Shown: positions 23,889-40,859, counted from the stretch's first letter. The stretch is 64,000 nucleotides of DNA from Carallia brachiata (GCA_021464245.1 JADCRB010000037.1:1-64000); one strand, 5' to 3'. Notes: a model not told the origin generated them from the sequence alone. Translations and numbers: made by a program.

Positions 23889-25180
23889 CAATGGGGAAAG
23901 AACGTTAAGACATAGTTTGGATGACGTATGCTAGTTAAGGATTTGAGGATCTGCTTTTAATATTGGTCCTTAAAAAATACAAACAAAGGCCCCTGCTTGC
24001 ATGTTAATGACAATCATTGCCATCTTTAACACTTTCCTCTTTCAGCAAAGAACGGAAAATTGCTAAATTGCAAAATTGCGGATTGCCCAATTGAGAAATA
24101 GGCAATCAGTAATGTGGACACAAGTTAGAATAACATAGGCAGAATCAGATCAAGTGCCTTGACCCATTTTACAAACAGATATCAGAGAGCGACGTCGTTT
24201 TGTTGAAGAGAGGGGGATTCCGCGCTCCTATTTCATGAATAATATTCTCCCTCATTTTTGCTCCATTAAAACAAATGTAAAAGAAAGGGCTTTTTCAACT
24301 CCACGATCAAACATTCTACACTCCCTCTTATAATAGAGTATTTTCATACTCATTTTGGCTCCATTAATATTAATAATAGCCTCTCATCGAAGAAAATGAA
24401 GTTCGAACCTAAATCGTACCCTTATCCCTCTACCCAATATATTGACTTTGTCATCTGATCTATACACAGAAAAAAAAAATTTTGCTTCTGACCACAAAAA
24501 ATAATGTTGTGTCAAACATAAAATTATACCAAATTTATGTATACGTATACAATAGTCTATATCATCAAGTTGTGGAATTTAAATAAATGTTTCATTTCAT
24601 AAAACTAATTAGAGTATTGTTATGTGAGAAGAAAATGCAAAAAAAAAAATGAATCTACATAGTTTCTTATAATAAGAAAAGCAACATAAAGTTATTGAAA
24701 TTTGCCAAAATCCACAACAACATGGACTACTTGAGGAATATTTGATCACTTGACTTTCAATAAAACTTGCTAGTACAATTAATTAGTGTTTGTTACACGA
24801 GAATTACTATTATCTATAAATATGAAATGATTGACCAAAAATAATAATAATAGTTGACGACATCAAATATGTTAATAAATGTCAATATTTTCTAACAAAT
24901 ATGAAAACGTATTAAAAACAAATTGGGTTCATGCAATGTCAACGGATAAAATATAAAATTAATGGATTTAATTTGACTATTAAACTTAGACTTTATTATC
25001 CGTAGATATTTCTATATGTACCTTTCCTAGTAATAACAACTCAATTAAGCAAAAGTAATAAAAAATGTAGATATTATTATGATAATATAAAAATAGATTA
25101 AGAAAATAATAAATTAAATGGTATTATTTTATTGATTAAATTTAATTATAATATATCACTTATGTAGTTTTCTGTCGTTT
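21240..25180. other. AT-rich spacer, no gene seen
   Basis: Alternating A/T-rich sequence with isolated low-copy patches. It includes a near-perfect hairpin of ATT/AAT trinucleotides at 23852-23890 and a transposon-end-like phrase at about 21735-21765. An open frame at 22834-23016 (-) is unsupported. Confidence 0.4.
23852..23890. repeat. Self-complementary (AAT)n/(ATT)n microsatellite hairpin
   Basis: Begins 'tgtaataataataat' and ends 'attattattattaca', so the two halves pair almost completely. A 39-base palindromic microsatellite. Confidence 0.85.
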
Positions 25181-25473
25181 AACATTCTTTTCTAGGTGGT
25201 AGCCTAATTAGTAATATGATGCATTTATCTCCTTATTAACATGGATTCGAGTCCTTGCAGAGGCCTCTTAATGTGCAGAGATGTTGTGCTCTACACGTTG
25301 TGAGTTCCTAACTCGTCAATACTGAGGCTGAGCAGGGGGAGGTCAATTCTCCACGTGGAAAAGATTGAATGAGAATACAACAAGTGAATTTTGATCTCAA
25401 CCTAACCTACAGATACGATGATCTACATACCAACAATTTTAAAAAAATAAAAATAAAAATAACATTCTCCTCT
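25181..25473 (+). mobile_element. tRNA-derived SINE with target-site duplication
   Basis: Body about 25194-25460. A box-A-like 'ggtggtagcctaattagtaa' at the start and a good box B 'ggattcgagtcc' about 50 bases later are the internal pol III promoter of a tRNA-related SINE. The body ends in an A-rich tail of 'aaaaataaaaataaaaat' type. Flanks 'aacattcttttct' (25181-25193) and 'aacattctcctct' (25461-25473) match at 11 of 13 positions and are read as the target-site duplication. It has no protein coding and depends on LINE machinery encoded elsewhere. Confidence 0.78.
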
Positions 25474-27590
25474 TCGCATAACATAAAGTAATACCGGACA
25501 GTCCACACTTCACGTTGGCGGCAGGGCAACTTGCCTATGCCAGGTAGTTGGTGGTTGCTTAACACCTAAGGCCCAAACTGCTCATGACTGGCTAACTCAA
25601 GATCGGCTCTAGATATGAGATGCATCCGTAATCTGCAAATTAATTGTCTTTATTGATGGATGTCTTTTTCATGCACCCTTAGAATCTTGACAATAAATTT
25701 GATCTTCATTTTGATGGAGGCAGTTAATTTGATTAGAGTGGCTCAAATTTCTTGCAGGTAGGAAGGGAAGTAATAGAATTTCATTTTCAATTAATCAGCC
25801 AATCAATGGACAGGTTATGGTCAGTAATTAATTAATCGTGCCTATGCAAGCATGCAAAAGGTCGAGATCTTTCCTTTGTCCTCACTTCGAGGGAAACGAA
25901 GACTAATCGTAAACTCACACTGGTTGGTCGTGCTACCATAGGAATTGTTAATTATAAGCCAAAAAGCTCAAAAATTATGTGTGTGTATGGAGCTAAATGG
26001 TCCATGTAAATAAAAATTGTCATCAAACCACATGTCTACAAATCTAATTTTTGGGGCTCAAATTTTGATAAACAATCGATTCTTCATATCGTAAGCTGTT
26101 GCCAGCGGCGGATCAAAGACTTTTTTTCAGTGGGTAAAATAAGAATAATAAAATGAGGCAAAATATAGAACACAATTTCAAATGGAATTAAGTATAATTT
26201 AGTGGAGGCAATAATGTAAATTGAGGTTAATCATGCCCTTTTGATTTAAGTGGGGGCAGTTGCCCCCATAATTTTTAACCTAAATCCGTTAATAGTTATT
26301 ATTTCTCATAAAACACTCCAATGATTGAATTTTAGAATTTTATTTTAATGTTTCGGGTTTAAATTTTGTGAAAGGGCGTGTGAAATTTGTGAAAATTGAG
26401 AGAGTAATCTCATTATAGTTCATGGCTATAATAGAGCTTACGGTAAAATAAAAAAAATATTGCAAGTTGTTTACTATTAATACAGTTGGCAACGTTGGAT
26501 CCACGCCAAGATTTTTTAAAGTCACAGACGATTTAGGTCTGTCAAATCAAGTTTTGGATGGATTGAATCGAATTATTTAGATTTGTTTGTATAGAATTGT
26601 GTTGCAATGCAAATCAATTATCATAAACGATGCTTCCCGATTAAGAATCCAGCAGTCCACCTACTGCATTTCAAGTCCAAATTTCCATTATTTTGCTGTT
26701 GATTTACCATAAAGATGGTTTACGTGTAATTGCTCTACCATATTCTTAGTTAGATTCATTAGACTACTAATAAACCGACTTTGAGAGGCTACAAGTTATT
26801 GATGCAACTCTTAAAGCATATCATTGGTTGGATGCATTGGACAAATAATTAACCGACTTTGAAAAGCTACAAGTGATTAATGCGACTATTAACTAATTAA
26901 TTGTCACTTATTGCCATGACAGGAGATTTGTGGTACATCCCTTACAACTTTAGTGTCTAAATCAAAAAAATCAGGGCAAATGATGGTAGACGAGCATGAC
27001 AGGAAACAAGATAAAAAAAAAAAAAAAAAAAAGGAAACAAGAAAAACACTTCACATATTATAGTTAGTCATTCGTCTTTTAAATGCTATTTCAAACTATC
27101 CTTAGATGTTTATGTGTCTTTGCAGCGTAACTATCCTACGGTGTTCGTGTGTGCTATCGTAAGATGTTTAGGCGTCTTTATGAGTGTAACTATGGTAAGG
27201 TTTTCAGATGTCTTTGCAAGTGTAACTAGTAACTACCCTATGCTGTTCAAGGCACGAGCTTGTAACTCGAATTACAGCGACAATATGTCATGAAAATGAA
27301 AGTGAACCAAACCATTCCTCTTCTCTAAATCAATTGATTTAATTGTAGAAAATCTCGAATAAAAGAAAAAAAAAAAGGCAACACGGGAGACCACGTGGAC
27401 GAGTGAGTAGGGGGAGAACTAAAGCACGATACATGACAGGATATAACCACGCGTCAAAATGCTTGTTTGCCATGTGTCGCAAGGTGATTGAGTTACTAAC
27501 ACAATGGATGCCACGTGTGGAATGATAATACGTTCAATGACATGTCGAGTTGTTATTGGTCAATCTCACGAAGTGTCACAATTTGATTGG
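25474..27590. other. Spacer with repeat remnants
   Basis: At about 26103-26290 the phrases 'gccagcggcggatcaaagac' and 'gtgggggcagttgcccccat ... aacctaaatccg' resemble a short non-autonomous transposon common in plants. A poly-A run lies at 27012-27031. Short related phrases ('gttcgtgtg', 'gtttaggcgtcttt', 'gtttatgtgtctttgcag') recur between 27100 and 27250. No gene assigned. Confidence 0.4.
27392..27517. promoter_or_regulatory. Cluster of ABRE/G-box-like sites
   Basis: CACGTG occurs at 27392-27397 and 27512-27517 ('gccacgtgtgg'), with 'ccacgcgtc' near 27448 and 'ccatgtgtcg' near 27470. Several ACGT-core sites within about 130 bases resemble an ABA-responsive promoter. No adjacent gene start could be established, so the regulated gene is unknown. 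Confidence 0.35.
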
Positions 27591-28740
27591 CCTATTGATA
27601 CATCAAGGCAATGACTGATCCTCGTTTGATTGCATGAGTATCATTACCAGGTCCGTTTGGATGCCGTATAGGTCCTCTCAGTATCTCGCAACGCCCTCCA
27701 ATCTCTAGTTTAGACATGAAATCATTTGTAAAATAACAAGCGTTAACAGGCATTAGACATGAAATTTGAAAATTTATTATAAATTGAAAAACGTGAGAAT
27801 ATAGATCATCCTTCGGCCTGCATCCATCAGGATATGAATGAAACAAATGGAAGAACTTGGCCTGAGAAATTATCAAACAAAAAGGAAAAAATTACTGATA
27901 TTAGAAAAACTACATAATGTTGAGAGATTATCACAATATTCAAGAAATTTTGAGACCGATCAACTATATCCTTATGAGTTTCACTAAGAAAATATAAAAA
28001 ATAGTTATAAAATAATTATATGAATGAGTTTAGCCTCTAATAAATAATTAATTTTTTTTTCAAAATTAAAATATAAACGTACTTAACATTACCTTAAATA
28101 TACTTAATATTACTCTAAATATTGATTTCAAAATATTTTTTCAATTTTTTTGACCAAAAAAATTTTCTACTGCATATAACTACTATATAAATATTTTCTA
28201 TATCTTTCTACTTTACAACTGGGAAATCTGCATTATCTCTCACACCACCAAAAAGGCTAACCTAAAGGTTTTATTCAGATGTCAAGGGGAGAAAATCTAC
28301 AGGGATGTCATCATGAACTAAATAAAGAAGATTTTCCAAGTTCAGGGTTTATGTAACGATAAGCAGTAGCTGGATCTTCGGATAATAACTCTTTGGTGCT
28401 TCTATAGACATTGCCAGCTTCCCAAAGTTAGAGACCGAGATAAGATACAATTGGCATGTTTTAATAAGTCGGAATTTGGAGAATAAATGAATCTCAAAAC
28501 TAATACATTAAAAAAAAAAAAAAAACAATATACCTCTGATCACAACATCATCCATGTTTCCTCATTGCAGGGACAAAGGGGATAATAAGCCAGGAAGAGA
28601 ATGACAAAACCACATTGTCTTCTCCCCAAAGTCTCCCTCTGCCCACATAGTGAAAGGATCAACGTCGTACCAACAATAATATACGACTTTATGGAATAAG
28701 GCAACTGGCAATATGCTGATGAAGCTATTATTTGTTAAAC

Positions 28741-28810
28741 AGCTGATGATTTTCCTGAAGGTCTACAATCATAAGAGCTGATCATATTCCTGAACATCTA
28801 CAATCATCAG
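28741..28810. repeat. Tandem duplication of 35 bases
   Basis: 'agctgatgattttcctgaag...' at 28741-28775 is followed at once by 'agctgatcatattcctgaac...' at 28776-28810, with five mismatches over 35 bases. It contains TGATGA- and CTGA-like words but no terminal stem typical of a box C/D snoRNA. Confidence 0.75.
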
Positions 28811-29385
28811 TCTCAATAGCCCTTTTTTTTTTTTTTTTTTTGTCTATTAAAAAACTAATTGGCCCAAAAGCTACAAAATGATTAACTCTCTCCTTTCCAT
28901 AAATCTCACAGCCCTTCTTCAAGATTAAAATATAAGACCTGTAGAATAGAAGTGCTAACTACTGAGATATCCCCAAGAAATTCTCAATAGCCTAATTTAC
29001 GTGGTCATAACGTGCGACCCGACTTAGTAGACAAATTTAATCGGAGCGGATGACCGGAGGTAAGAAGATAGTGTAACATAGAGAATTTTTTCGTTCTAAT
29101 TCATCACAAATCAACTTTGAAGACCAGGCATTAGAATGATAAGAATTTACTAATTAGTTTATCACCTGACCCAAAGGCTGCCTTTGCCAGACGAAAGGAT
29201 ATAGTTTACAAGTAGTACAACGCTTCTGTCACAACAAAGAAAACGTAACAGAAAATGTAACGATTGAAAATGAGAAAGGCAATGAAATTGATGAAAGATC
29301 AGCACTTTACAAGTAGCATGAGAATCCACAGGTACTCAACTTCAGCAAGCGCCATAACTTAACATGGTAATTAACTGATATTTAA

Positions 29386-29699
29386 GAATATGTTTGTTTG
29401 TTAGAAAATAATTTATTTTTGTAAAATATTTATAAAAAAAAAATATTTACAGTAAAAATAATAATTTTTTCTTATTACTTATTTAAAGCACATTTTGTTT
29501 ATTTCTCGAAAAATAACTTCAATTCAGAATAAGCGTAAATTATTTTTCTTAAAAATTTCAAAATTTTTTTCAAATTTTTCCAAAATTTTCTTCAAATTTT
29601 TTCAAAATTTTTTATTGTAAAATATTTTATATAAAATAAATACTAAAAAAATGATGAAATTTATTTTTTATAAAATATTTTATTACAAACAAACAAATC
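29386..29699. mobile_element. MITE, 314 bases, flanked by TTAA
   Basis: The left end 'gaatatgtttgtttgt' matches the reverse complement of the right end, 'gatttgtttgtttgt'. Arms rich in 'aaaatatttta' and 'aaaatttt' continue inwards. It is flanked on both sides by TTAA (29382-29385 and 29700-29703). The target preference could be TTA (Harbinger-like) or TTAA. It lies inside the copy B locus. Confidence 0.7.
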
Positions 29700-31721
29700 T
29701 TAAAGTGAAAGGAGGAAAGAATGGGAAACATGAGAAAGGTCAGAAAAGTTTCTAAGCGTATCTTCCATAAGCAATGAACTACGGGTACAATTCAGTTCAT
29801 GAAACCCTGTACAAAACACTCGAAATCACCCAATGGCTAAATTGGATGGCCATAAAGCCATAAAAAAGAATAACAACAACAATCTAAGTGACGTTTCTTA
29901 CCAATCACCAACATTTGAAACCAGGTTCAAACAACATTGGGGAGAGAGAGAGAGAGAATAATTAAGTGTTGTCAGCTATTAAATTCAGATGTAAACCATT
30001 TCTCTCAAGAGATGATGGCACCTTATCTAAGCACTGAATCAAACAAGAAGGCGAATCAAATGCATCCAGGGGGAGCCATAATTCCTTTAATCAATGGGAT
30101 GTTTGATCAAATTTTAACAAATCCAAGATGTAAAATCAAGAATATCAGGAAAATAAGGTAAACATGAGATAAAATTCATCAATAAAAGAACAGAATGGAA
30201 TCATCACCAAAGAAAAAGGACAATACAAATATGTATGTTAGTTTCAGGACAAAGAAGAAGACCGTTATTAAAAAGGGCAAAGAAAATAGTAAAATCAAGC
30301 GGATCAAGATGAACACAAATAAATCGGAAAAGATAAACAAAAAAGGAACATAAGCAATAAAGAATATCAAGAACAAGATATCAAAAAGAAATAAATATGA
30401 AAAGAGAACAACCCAGAAAAATTGGCAATAGAAAAGAAAAGGAAATACCATTCATGTGTTCTGAAAAAGAAAAAGCAGAAAATCAAGAAGATGATCAATG
30501 TAAAAAGGAAGAAGAAAATAATGAAATCGAGAAGAATAAAGACTGCTCATCCAGAGAAAGATAACGTGAAAAAAATCAGTATATAAATCAGGCGAGAAAG
30601 GAAAGAATACTTATCTAGAAGCTGCCTCGTTGATTTTCTCCTTTCGCCTAGGTCATGCCAAAGGAGGAGAAAAAGAAAAAGAAAGGGGAATTCACAGGTA
30701 CAGTCCTCCAACTGCGGCAATGAGAAAGCAACAAAAGTAAGAACGTTGCTGAGCAAATGAAAGGTGAGAAACTTTCAAAGAGCATATGCAGCTATCTGAA
30801 GACTGAAGACATACGAATACGATGCAATAAATGCAGAAACAAAGTGTTAAAGACGCTTTGACATCCAGTGATGGGCACCTTGAGAGAGAGAGCATTTTCA
30901 CATAACACATAATAATATCAAATATCAGTAGTGTAAGGAACATTGCTAGTCTATGACAGAGAAATGCAACATTATGTAATCCCAATGACAAAAAATGGTG
31001 CAGAGTATCCAAATGTGCAAGGTAAATGAACAATTAAATGAGTGGAAACAAGCCAGTCACCATCACCAGACAAGGAACAACTTTCCTTATCATGTCACTT
31101 TCCAGGATTTCAATTAAATAACCCAGGGTTGCACCATCAAATGCCTGGCAAACAAAACCAACATGATTCATCTGCTGGAGATCAGAGAGGCAAAGCATAG
31201 TGAGAGTAGCAAGTATACAATTATCCTGCGAGCAGAAAGCATCGCTTAAGAAAAGCACCTACCTTTAGTAGATTACTTTCCTCGACTTCTGGAATGCAAT
31301 GAAATTAGACAGAGACATACTGCCCACATGAGAATCAGTGGGCCTGCATGTTTCATTTCAATGTGTCAAAGCCAGATATCAATGCATCCATCTGGATATC
31401 AATCAGGGAAAAGAAATAGAACTACCCAACCTGAGAAATGCAAAGCAGATGTTTCTTAACGTTAGACAGCAAGATGAGTATGAAAAATGAAGGAAAAAAA
31501 AAAAAAAAACAACTGAAATTAGAACACTGAGCAATGCGAAGAGGTTCCAAAAAATTCATTAAGATCAATGAAGCTTATCCTTAGAGACTGGACAAATTCT
31601 AAGTGAAAGTAAATATGTCAATCATAAGCCCTACTGGAACATCTTCCACCCCCCAGAAGGGCTAACGTGAAGGTGTTATCCAAATGTCAATGAAATGAAA
31701 TGAACAGCAAGCAGAGAAAAC

Positions 31722-33406
31722 CTGAAAGGAATGTCCTCGTAACTAAACAATGAAGATTTTCCAGGTTCAGGGTTTCTGTAAGCAAGACCAGTAGTTGGAT
31801 TTTCAGATGGTAGCAACACTTTGGTGGTTCTATCGATATTCCCAGCTCCTCCGGATAAGATCCTATGTGGCGTGATGTTAATAACTCAGAATTATGAGAA
31901 GAAATGAATCTACAAACAGTTATCCAACAAAAAAAAAAGGGCAATGTAGCTTTGAACACAATGGTCCCCCGCGACACGGACGAAGGGAATTGTAATAGGT
32001 CAGGAATAGAATGCAAAACCAGATTGGCATCGCTGGGAGTACCCTTGACCCACAAAGTGAAACGTAAGCAAAGTTGGAGCACTGAAAACCTCCCAAAGCA
32101 CTAGAGATTTAAAGAGTAATCAACAGTCACTATCAGCATAATTTCTTTTTTTGGAGAACAATAAAAGGAGCATATGGTGAGTAAATGAGTGGACTTATTG
32201 ATAAGCAAAAACAGAAATTAAAGTGGGAAGGCATAACCAGAAGCAGAGATCCACAATGCAGAAGCCAGAAAGTAAAAAATGCAAAGGCATTGCCCTACGA
32301 AAGTTAAAAGCACCCAGTATTAGTTTAGCATAGATATAATAAAACAGTGCAGGAAAATGTGCAATATTTGAACAATCTAACAATTCTACGTTGCATCTTG
32401 TGTAACCCTAAAAATAATCAGTCTTGAAAGCAAACATTGAATGTTTCTTTCTTTCTTTTCTTTTTTTTTTTTTTAAAATGTAAAGAAAGGGTTTTCAAAA
32501 CGGTAATTATCAAAGTAAATCCCAAATTAAATATAAGAAGGATCAAGAAAAACAGATTAGAATAGAGATTGATGAGATTACAGTAGTAAGAAAGAGAATG
32601 ATGGGGAAGGAATTATCACTAAAGAGAAAGCAAAAGGCAGCACAGAGAGTAGGCGATTTTATTTCTTCTTTCTTTCTATCTTCTTGTTCTTTTTTTCAAT
32701 CTACAAGAAGGAAAATCAAAAGACATATGGGATTACTAATTTCCATAGAAAAAAAAGAAAGCAATGATAAAAGAATGCAAACCAGTGGATAAAATTTGTA
32801 CAAAAGAACAGAATGGAATCAGCACGAAAAAAAAAACAAGAAGAACTCCAATTCGTATCGAAAGGAAAAAAGCAAAGATTTTAGAAAAATTATTAAAAGG
32901 GCAAAGAAAATAGTGAAAATTAAGAAGAACAAGAACAAGAATAATAGGGAAAAAAAAAAAAGGCATGAACAATATATATATATATATATATAAAACGAGA
33001 GAAAAAATGAAAAAATCAACAATATGATTAATAAACAAAGAAAACGGAAGAAGGCAAAAAAGGGAATCAAATCTGGAAAAAGATAACACTAAAATCACAA
33101 TGTAATCATCCAAGAAGAAAAGAAAGAAAAATTTATCTGGAAGATACCTTGTCGGTTGTCTCCTTTCCCGAAGGTCTTGCCGAAGTAAACCTTGAGCCAA
33201 ACACGCTGTAAAAAGGATTGAGAAAACAGAAAGAAAGAAAATATCGAGGAAGAAGAAAAAAACAGAGAAGAGAAGAGAAGTATTGGCATCTGAGTCTGAC
33301 AAAGCATAGAGATATAGAGTTTCTTACCTAGGGCTCCGTCTAAGTAGAAGCGGCCGGTGGTTCTCTCCGGAATTGAAATACTGAGAGGGAAGAGGAACAT
33401 GGGCAT
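31722..33406 (-). CDS. Unrecognised small gene, upstream tandem copy (copy A), partial model
   Basis: Function unknown. Three blocks have exon properties. Block 1, 33406-33328, starts with ATG (MPMFLFPLSISIPERTTG, then RFYLDGAL) and ends at a good donor (CTAG|GTAAG). Block 2, 33205-33148, follows TTTTTACAG and ends ACAAG|GTATC; joined in frame it reads ACLAQGLLRQDLRERRQPT. Block 3, 31862-31722, follows CACATAG, ends TTTCAG|GTTTT and is exactly 141 bases. In one frame it reads SGGAGNIDRTTKVLLPSENP, then TTGLAYRNPEPGKSSLFSYE and DIPF. One or more exons between about 31925 and 32110 are likely, since that segment is also duplicated, but I cannot place their ends. Block 3 is the best candidate for real coding sequence. 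The alternative is a non-coding spliced transcript. Confidence 0.4.
32974..32991. repeat. (TA)n microsatellite
   Basis: Run of alternating T and A within the presumed intron of copy A. Confidence 0.7.
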
Positions 33407-33419
33407 TTTATAGAAGGAA

Positions 33420-36400
33420 AAAGCTTAATGGCTGTAATTTTAAAGCGCTTCCGTAGCTTTGAACGTAAGGAAGAAAATTACATGATAGAAAAATTATATA
33501 AAAATTATACGATATATTAAAAAAAATTATATAACTTCATTAAATTTTATAATTTTCTTTAGTACGATTGGATAATTTTCTTATAGTTCCTAAAACTACA
33601 GCTGCCTAGTGGCTCTCTGGAGGGACAAAAATTAGGCGGTGGAGACCCATTGTGATCTACCTTCAGTTCTAAGCTTTGTGGTGCCTTTTTTGCCTGAATA
33701 GTAGCTTGAGTTTCTTTCACCCTGGTTTGGTGATTTTAAAATTTATAGCCGTTACGCCATACGCTGCCGTTTTGACATTATTTATTGTGACAACAGGCGC
33801 GGAGACCCCCTTACAAGGAATTAGAGGAAAAGAAGGTTGGTAAAAAGGGGAGGACGAAGGAAGGGAAGTGACTTGACATGGAAATCAAAATTGCAGTGTT
33901 GATAAAATTATAGGGCTTGATTATGTAGTAATGTAATCGATTCATATATTTTTTTTAAAAAAAATTGATATATTTTTTATCGAATTACTTCTTATCAGTG
34001 TGTTGTTTTTACTATATTGTAATTATTTTTTTTAAAAAAAATGATAAAAAAATGAGGGGTAAATTTTAAAAATAAACAAACAAATAGTGTCACAAGTTAT
34101 CCACACCTTATATCAGCGTTGAAAGTCTCTGAGTTTAAAATTAAGTATACTTTAAAATTAAAAATTATTAGAGAATTAATGTGGCCCTTATCTTAGCACC
34201 CTAGTTGGGTATTCTTTATCTCTGTAAATAAGAGGATTCCTGTCCTCAACAAAGTAAGAACTCTGGCACCCTCTATAACTCTCTTCCAACTCTAATCGGA
34301 GTGCTAACTTCGGATGATACCGTAGCACTCTTGGCCTCCTTTTGTTTTAAAAGTGAAGGACTTCGATTTTGGCATTGTCCAACATGACAATAATGATGAT
34401 CCTTGTTACTTTGTGTCGTCTGTAAAAAAGACATGCTATGTGTCTTTCCTGTTCATCCTTTTCATCGAGATCTTTGATTTTTCATACAAAAAAAATTTCA
34501 GATCTACTCTATAATCAACACCAACCAGCAGGCAAAAAATCCCAAAGCCTAGTGCTAAACATTTGTGCGAGTTAATTATATTTGTTTAAAAATTTTCTTT
34601 TTTACTCTATCTATATATAAACTAGTATTAAACATATGTGCTGCTTTATTATATTTATAAATAATTTCCAAAATTAATTACATGTTTGTTTGTGTTTTAT
34701 TTTAAAGGAAGAAGCAAAAAGAGTCTAAATAGAGGGTGTATTTTTCCTTTTTTATTAAAAAAGAAATTTTCAAATATTTTTTTCTTTTTTTCCTCTTAAA
34801 AAAAAAAAGAGACTTAAATTGTAAGTATTACAACTTGGTTCAATTTGGATTTTGACCATTTCTGGGCTCTCAAAACTGCAACCAAACCGTCATGAGCAAT
34901 ATACCAAAGCTACAAACTATATTGGATTCATTATCAACCGTTTTGATAGTTTTAATTTAATTTTAGTTGGATTAATAGGATTAAACAGATTAGACAGTTT
35001 TACTTATATTCACGTTATCTACCACTCCAATGCTGTAAGGTCTTCATGACCTTTTCTAATACCTTCATGGTCCAACAGCTATTCTACCATTTCTTCCATA
35101 TCTATTTTTCAGGTTTGCTTGGAAGAATTAATTCTTTTTTTAAGTCAAATTGCTGGAATTAATTCAACTCAAATCAGTTCTAAAGTAAAATACAACAATT
35201 AGAATAGACTAGAAGTTCGTGACCAAGTAGAAATTGAATAGGTAAGTCTTATTCTATCAGTTTTTAATTGAGGCTATTTTCTAATATATAAGTGACCATG
35301 TTTCAATTTCTTATATATCTGATCAATAGATGCTATCTATACGGCTTGTGAACGTGACTTAGTGTACATGAATTGTTTTTGGATAAAATTCTTGAGAGAG
35401 AAGAAAATGAGGGAGAAGAAAATGGAGGAGATGATCATTAAAGGAAGAAAATATTTTCTATCGTCTCTTGTATTTGAAAAGAGGTGATGAGAGAGAGGAA
35501 AATTATAAATTATTTTGTTTGAGAAATGGTAGAAAGTGAGAAATATGAACATAAAACATATTGGAATAACAATTTTATCATTCATAATAAATTTTATTAA
35601 AATATTTTATTTAGATAAAATTGTAATTTTTAAATTATATGATGAGTAATTAAATTATTTAATAAATTTAGTAGAAAAACTAACAACTTTCCTCTCATTT
35701 TTAAGAGAATTGATTTTGGTAGGGTACAGAGGATTAAGAGAATTAAAAATTTTCTTCTCTCCACTTTTCAATCATTTTCCAAATACAACAATTTATCTTA
35801 ATCTTTTCACTTTCCTCTCCCTCCCTCAACTTTCCACATTCCCAAACACAGTGTAAGTGTCTTTTTGATAAATAATATTCAGAGTTATTCCAGTATTTAC
35901 AATTGACAATTTTTTATAGTGATATCAAAGTATTACGCTCTTTGATATCAGAGATAATGGCATCAGAGCTATTGCATTCTAACAAATTTGATTCGACAAT
36001 TTGACACTCTCTCTTAGAATGATATACCTGGTTCTCATATACAGTCCAAGCAACCTCGAACATACAACAAGATGACTACGCGAAAATGCAAATGATAACT
36101 CGCTAATTGTTCGCGATGAGTTCCGACTAAAGATACCAAAAGCACTATCACCTTAGATCAAATCTCCACATCTCTAATATACCCGCTCAAAGAGTTGAGT
36201 GCACACAATCGGGTGAAAAATGCGGTTATTGTTCTATTCAGCCATTGATGAGCCCTAACAAAGAAAATAAATTTGTGAGTTTTAATTCCATCCGAAACAG
36301 AAATACCATTGGCAATCAGCAGTTTTATGCTATAATCCCAGTGTCAGTAACTTCAAATACCCAAAATAAATAAATAAATAAAGGTTTTATCCTATAATTT

Positions 36401-36700
36401 ACAACCCAAAAAAGATATGTTAGGCATACAGATTATAAAGCTGGAAAGCTTCACAAAAACGTATCAGTGAGTAGACATACACAAATATATTGCATCCATT
36501 TTAGTTCAAGTCACAACAGCAAACGAGTTGATACAGCAAAATAACACCGAATCAAACCAGGCCTCAATCCATTGACAACCACCCGAAAGCATTCTCCACT
36601 GTAAAGAGTGCAACGAAAATGTAGTCAAACCGAAAAGGCTATCAATGAAGAAATGGATCTGCATAGTCAGCCCGCCAAAGCCCCAAACCTTACCAGCTGG
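33420..36700. other. Spacer and kinesin 3' flank
   Basis: 34150-34400 has a TATA-like 'ctgtaaataagagg' followed by moderately GC-rich sequence ('cggagtgctaacttcgg', 'ccgtagcactcttgg') and could be a solo-LTR remnant; boundaries were not found. 35390-35850 shows GA-rich left and TC-rich right parts ('gagagaagaaaatgag' / 'ctttcctctccctccctc') that may pair as a degraded foldback element. 36360-36385 is near the probable polyadenylation region of the kinesin gene. Confidence 0.35.
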
Positions 36701-36730
36701 TCTCTTCCATCAGCACTGTTTCGTATTAAA

Positions 36731-40855
<4,125 letters not shown>

Positions 40856-40859
40856 CTCC

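Larger units (their letters stand above)
27592..30700 (-). pseudogene. Unrecognised locus, decayed downstream tandem copy (copy B)
   Basis: I do not recognise the product. Segments 28245-28450, 28525-28700 and 30180-30650 match, in order and orientation, segments of the upstream copy at 31650-33160. The exon-like block 28436-28297 parallels the 141-base exon of copy A. It reads EAGNVYRSTKELLSEDP ... NPELGKSSLFSS followed by two in-frame stops, and its donor is AT rather than GT. A further block near 30640 parallels copy A exon 2 (HDLGERRKSTRQLL against QDLRERRQPTRYLP). A MITE has inserted at 29386-29699. An open frame at 27876-27592 (ending EILRGPIRHPNGPGND ... ALMYQ) may be an independent or terminal exon; not recognised. 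Confidence 0.5.

Noticed and set aside
32736..33302. 188-codon Phe/Leu/Ser-rich open frame on the minus strand
   Set aside because: A product of A-rich introns read in antisense (runs of TTT and CTT codons). It crosses a well-supported splice junction of copy A.
34150..34480. Solo LTR of a Gypsy or Copia element
   Set aside because: TATA-like and GC-richer patches are suggestive, but I could not find TG...CA ends, a target duplication, or a primer-binding site.
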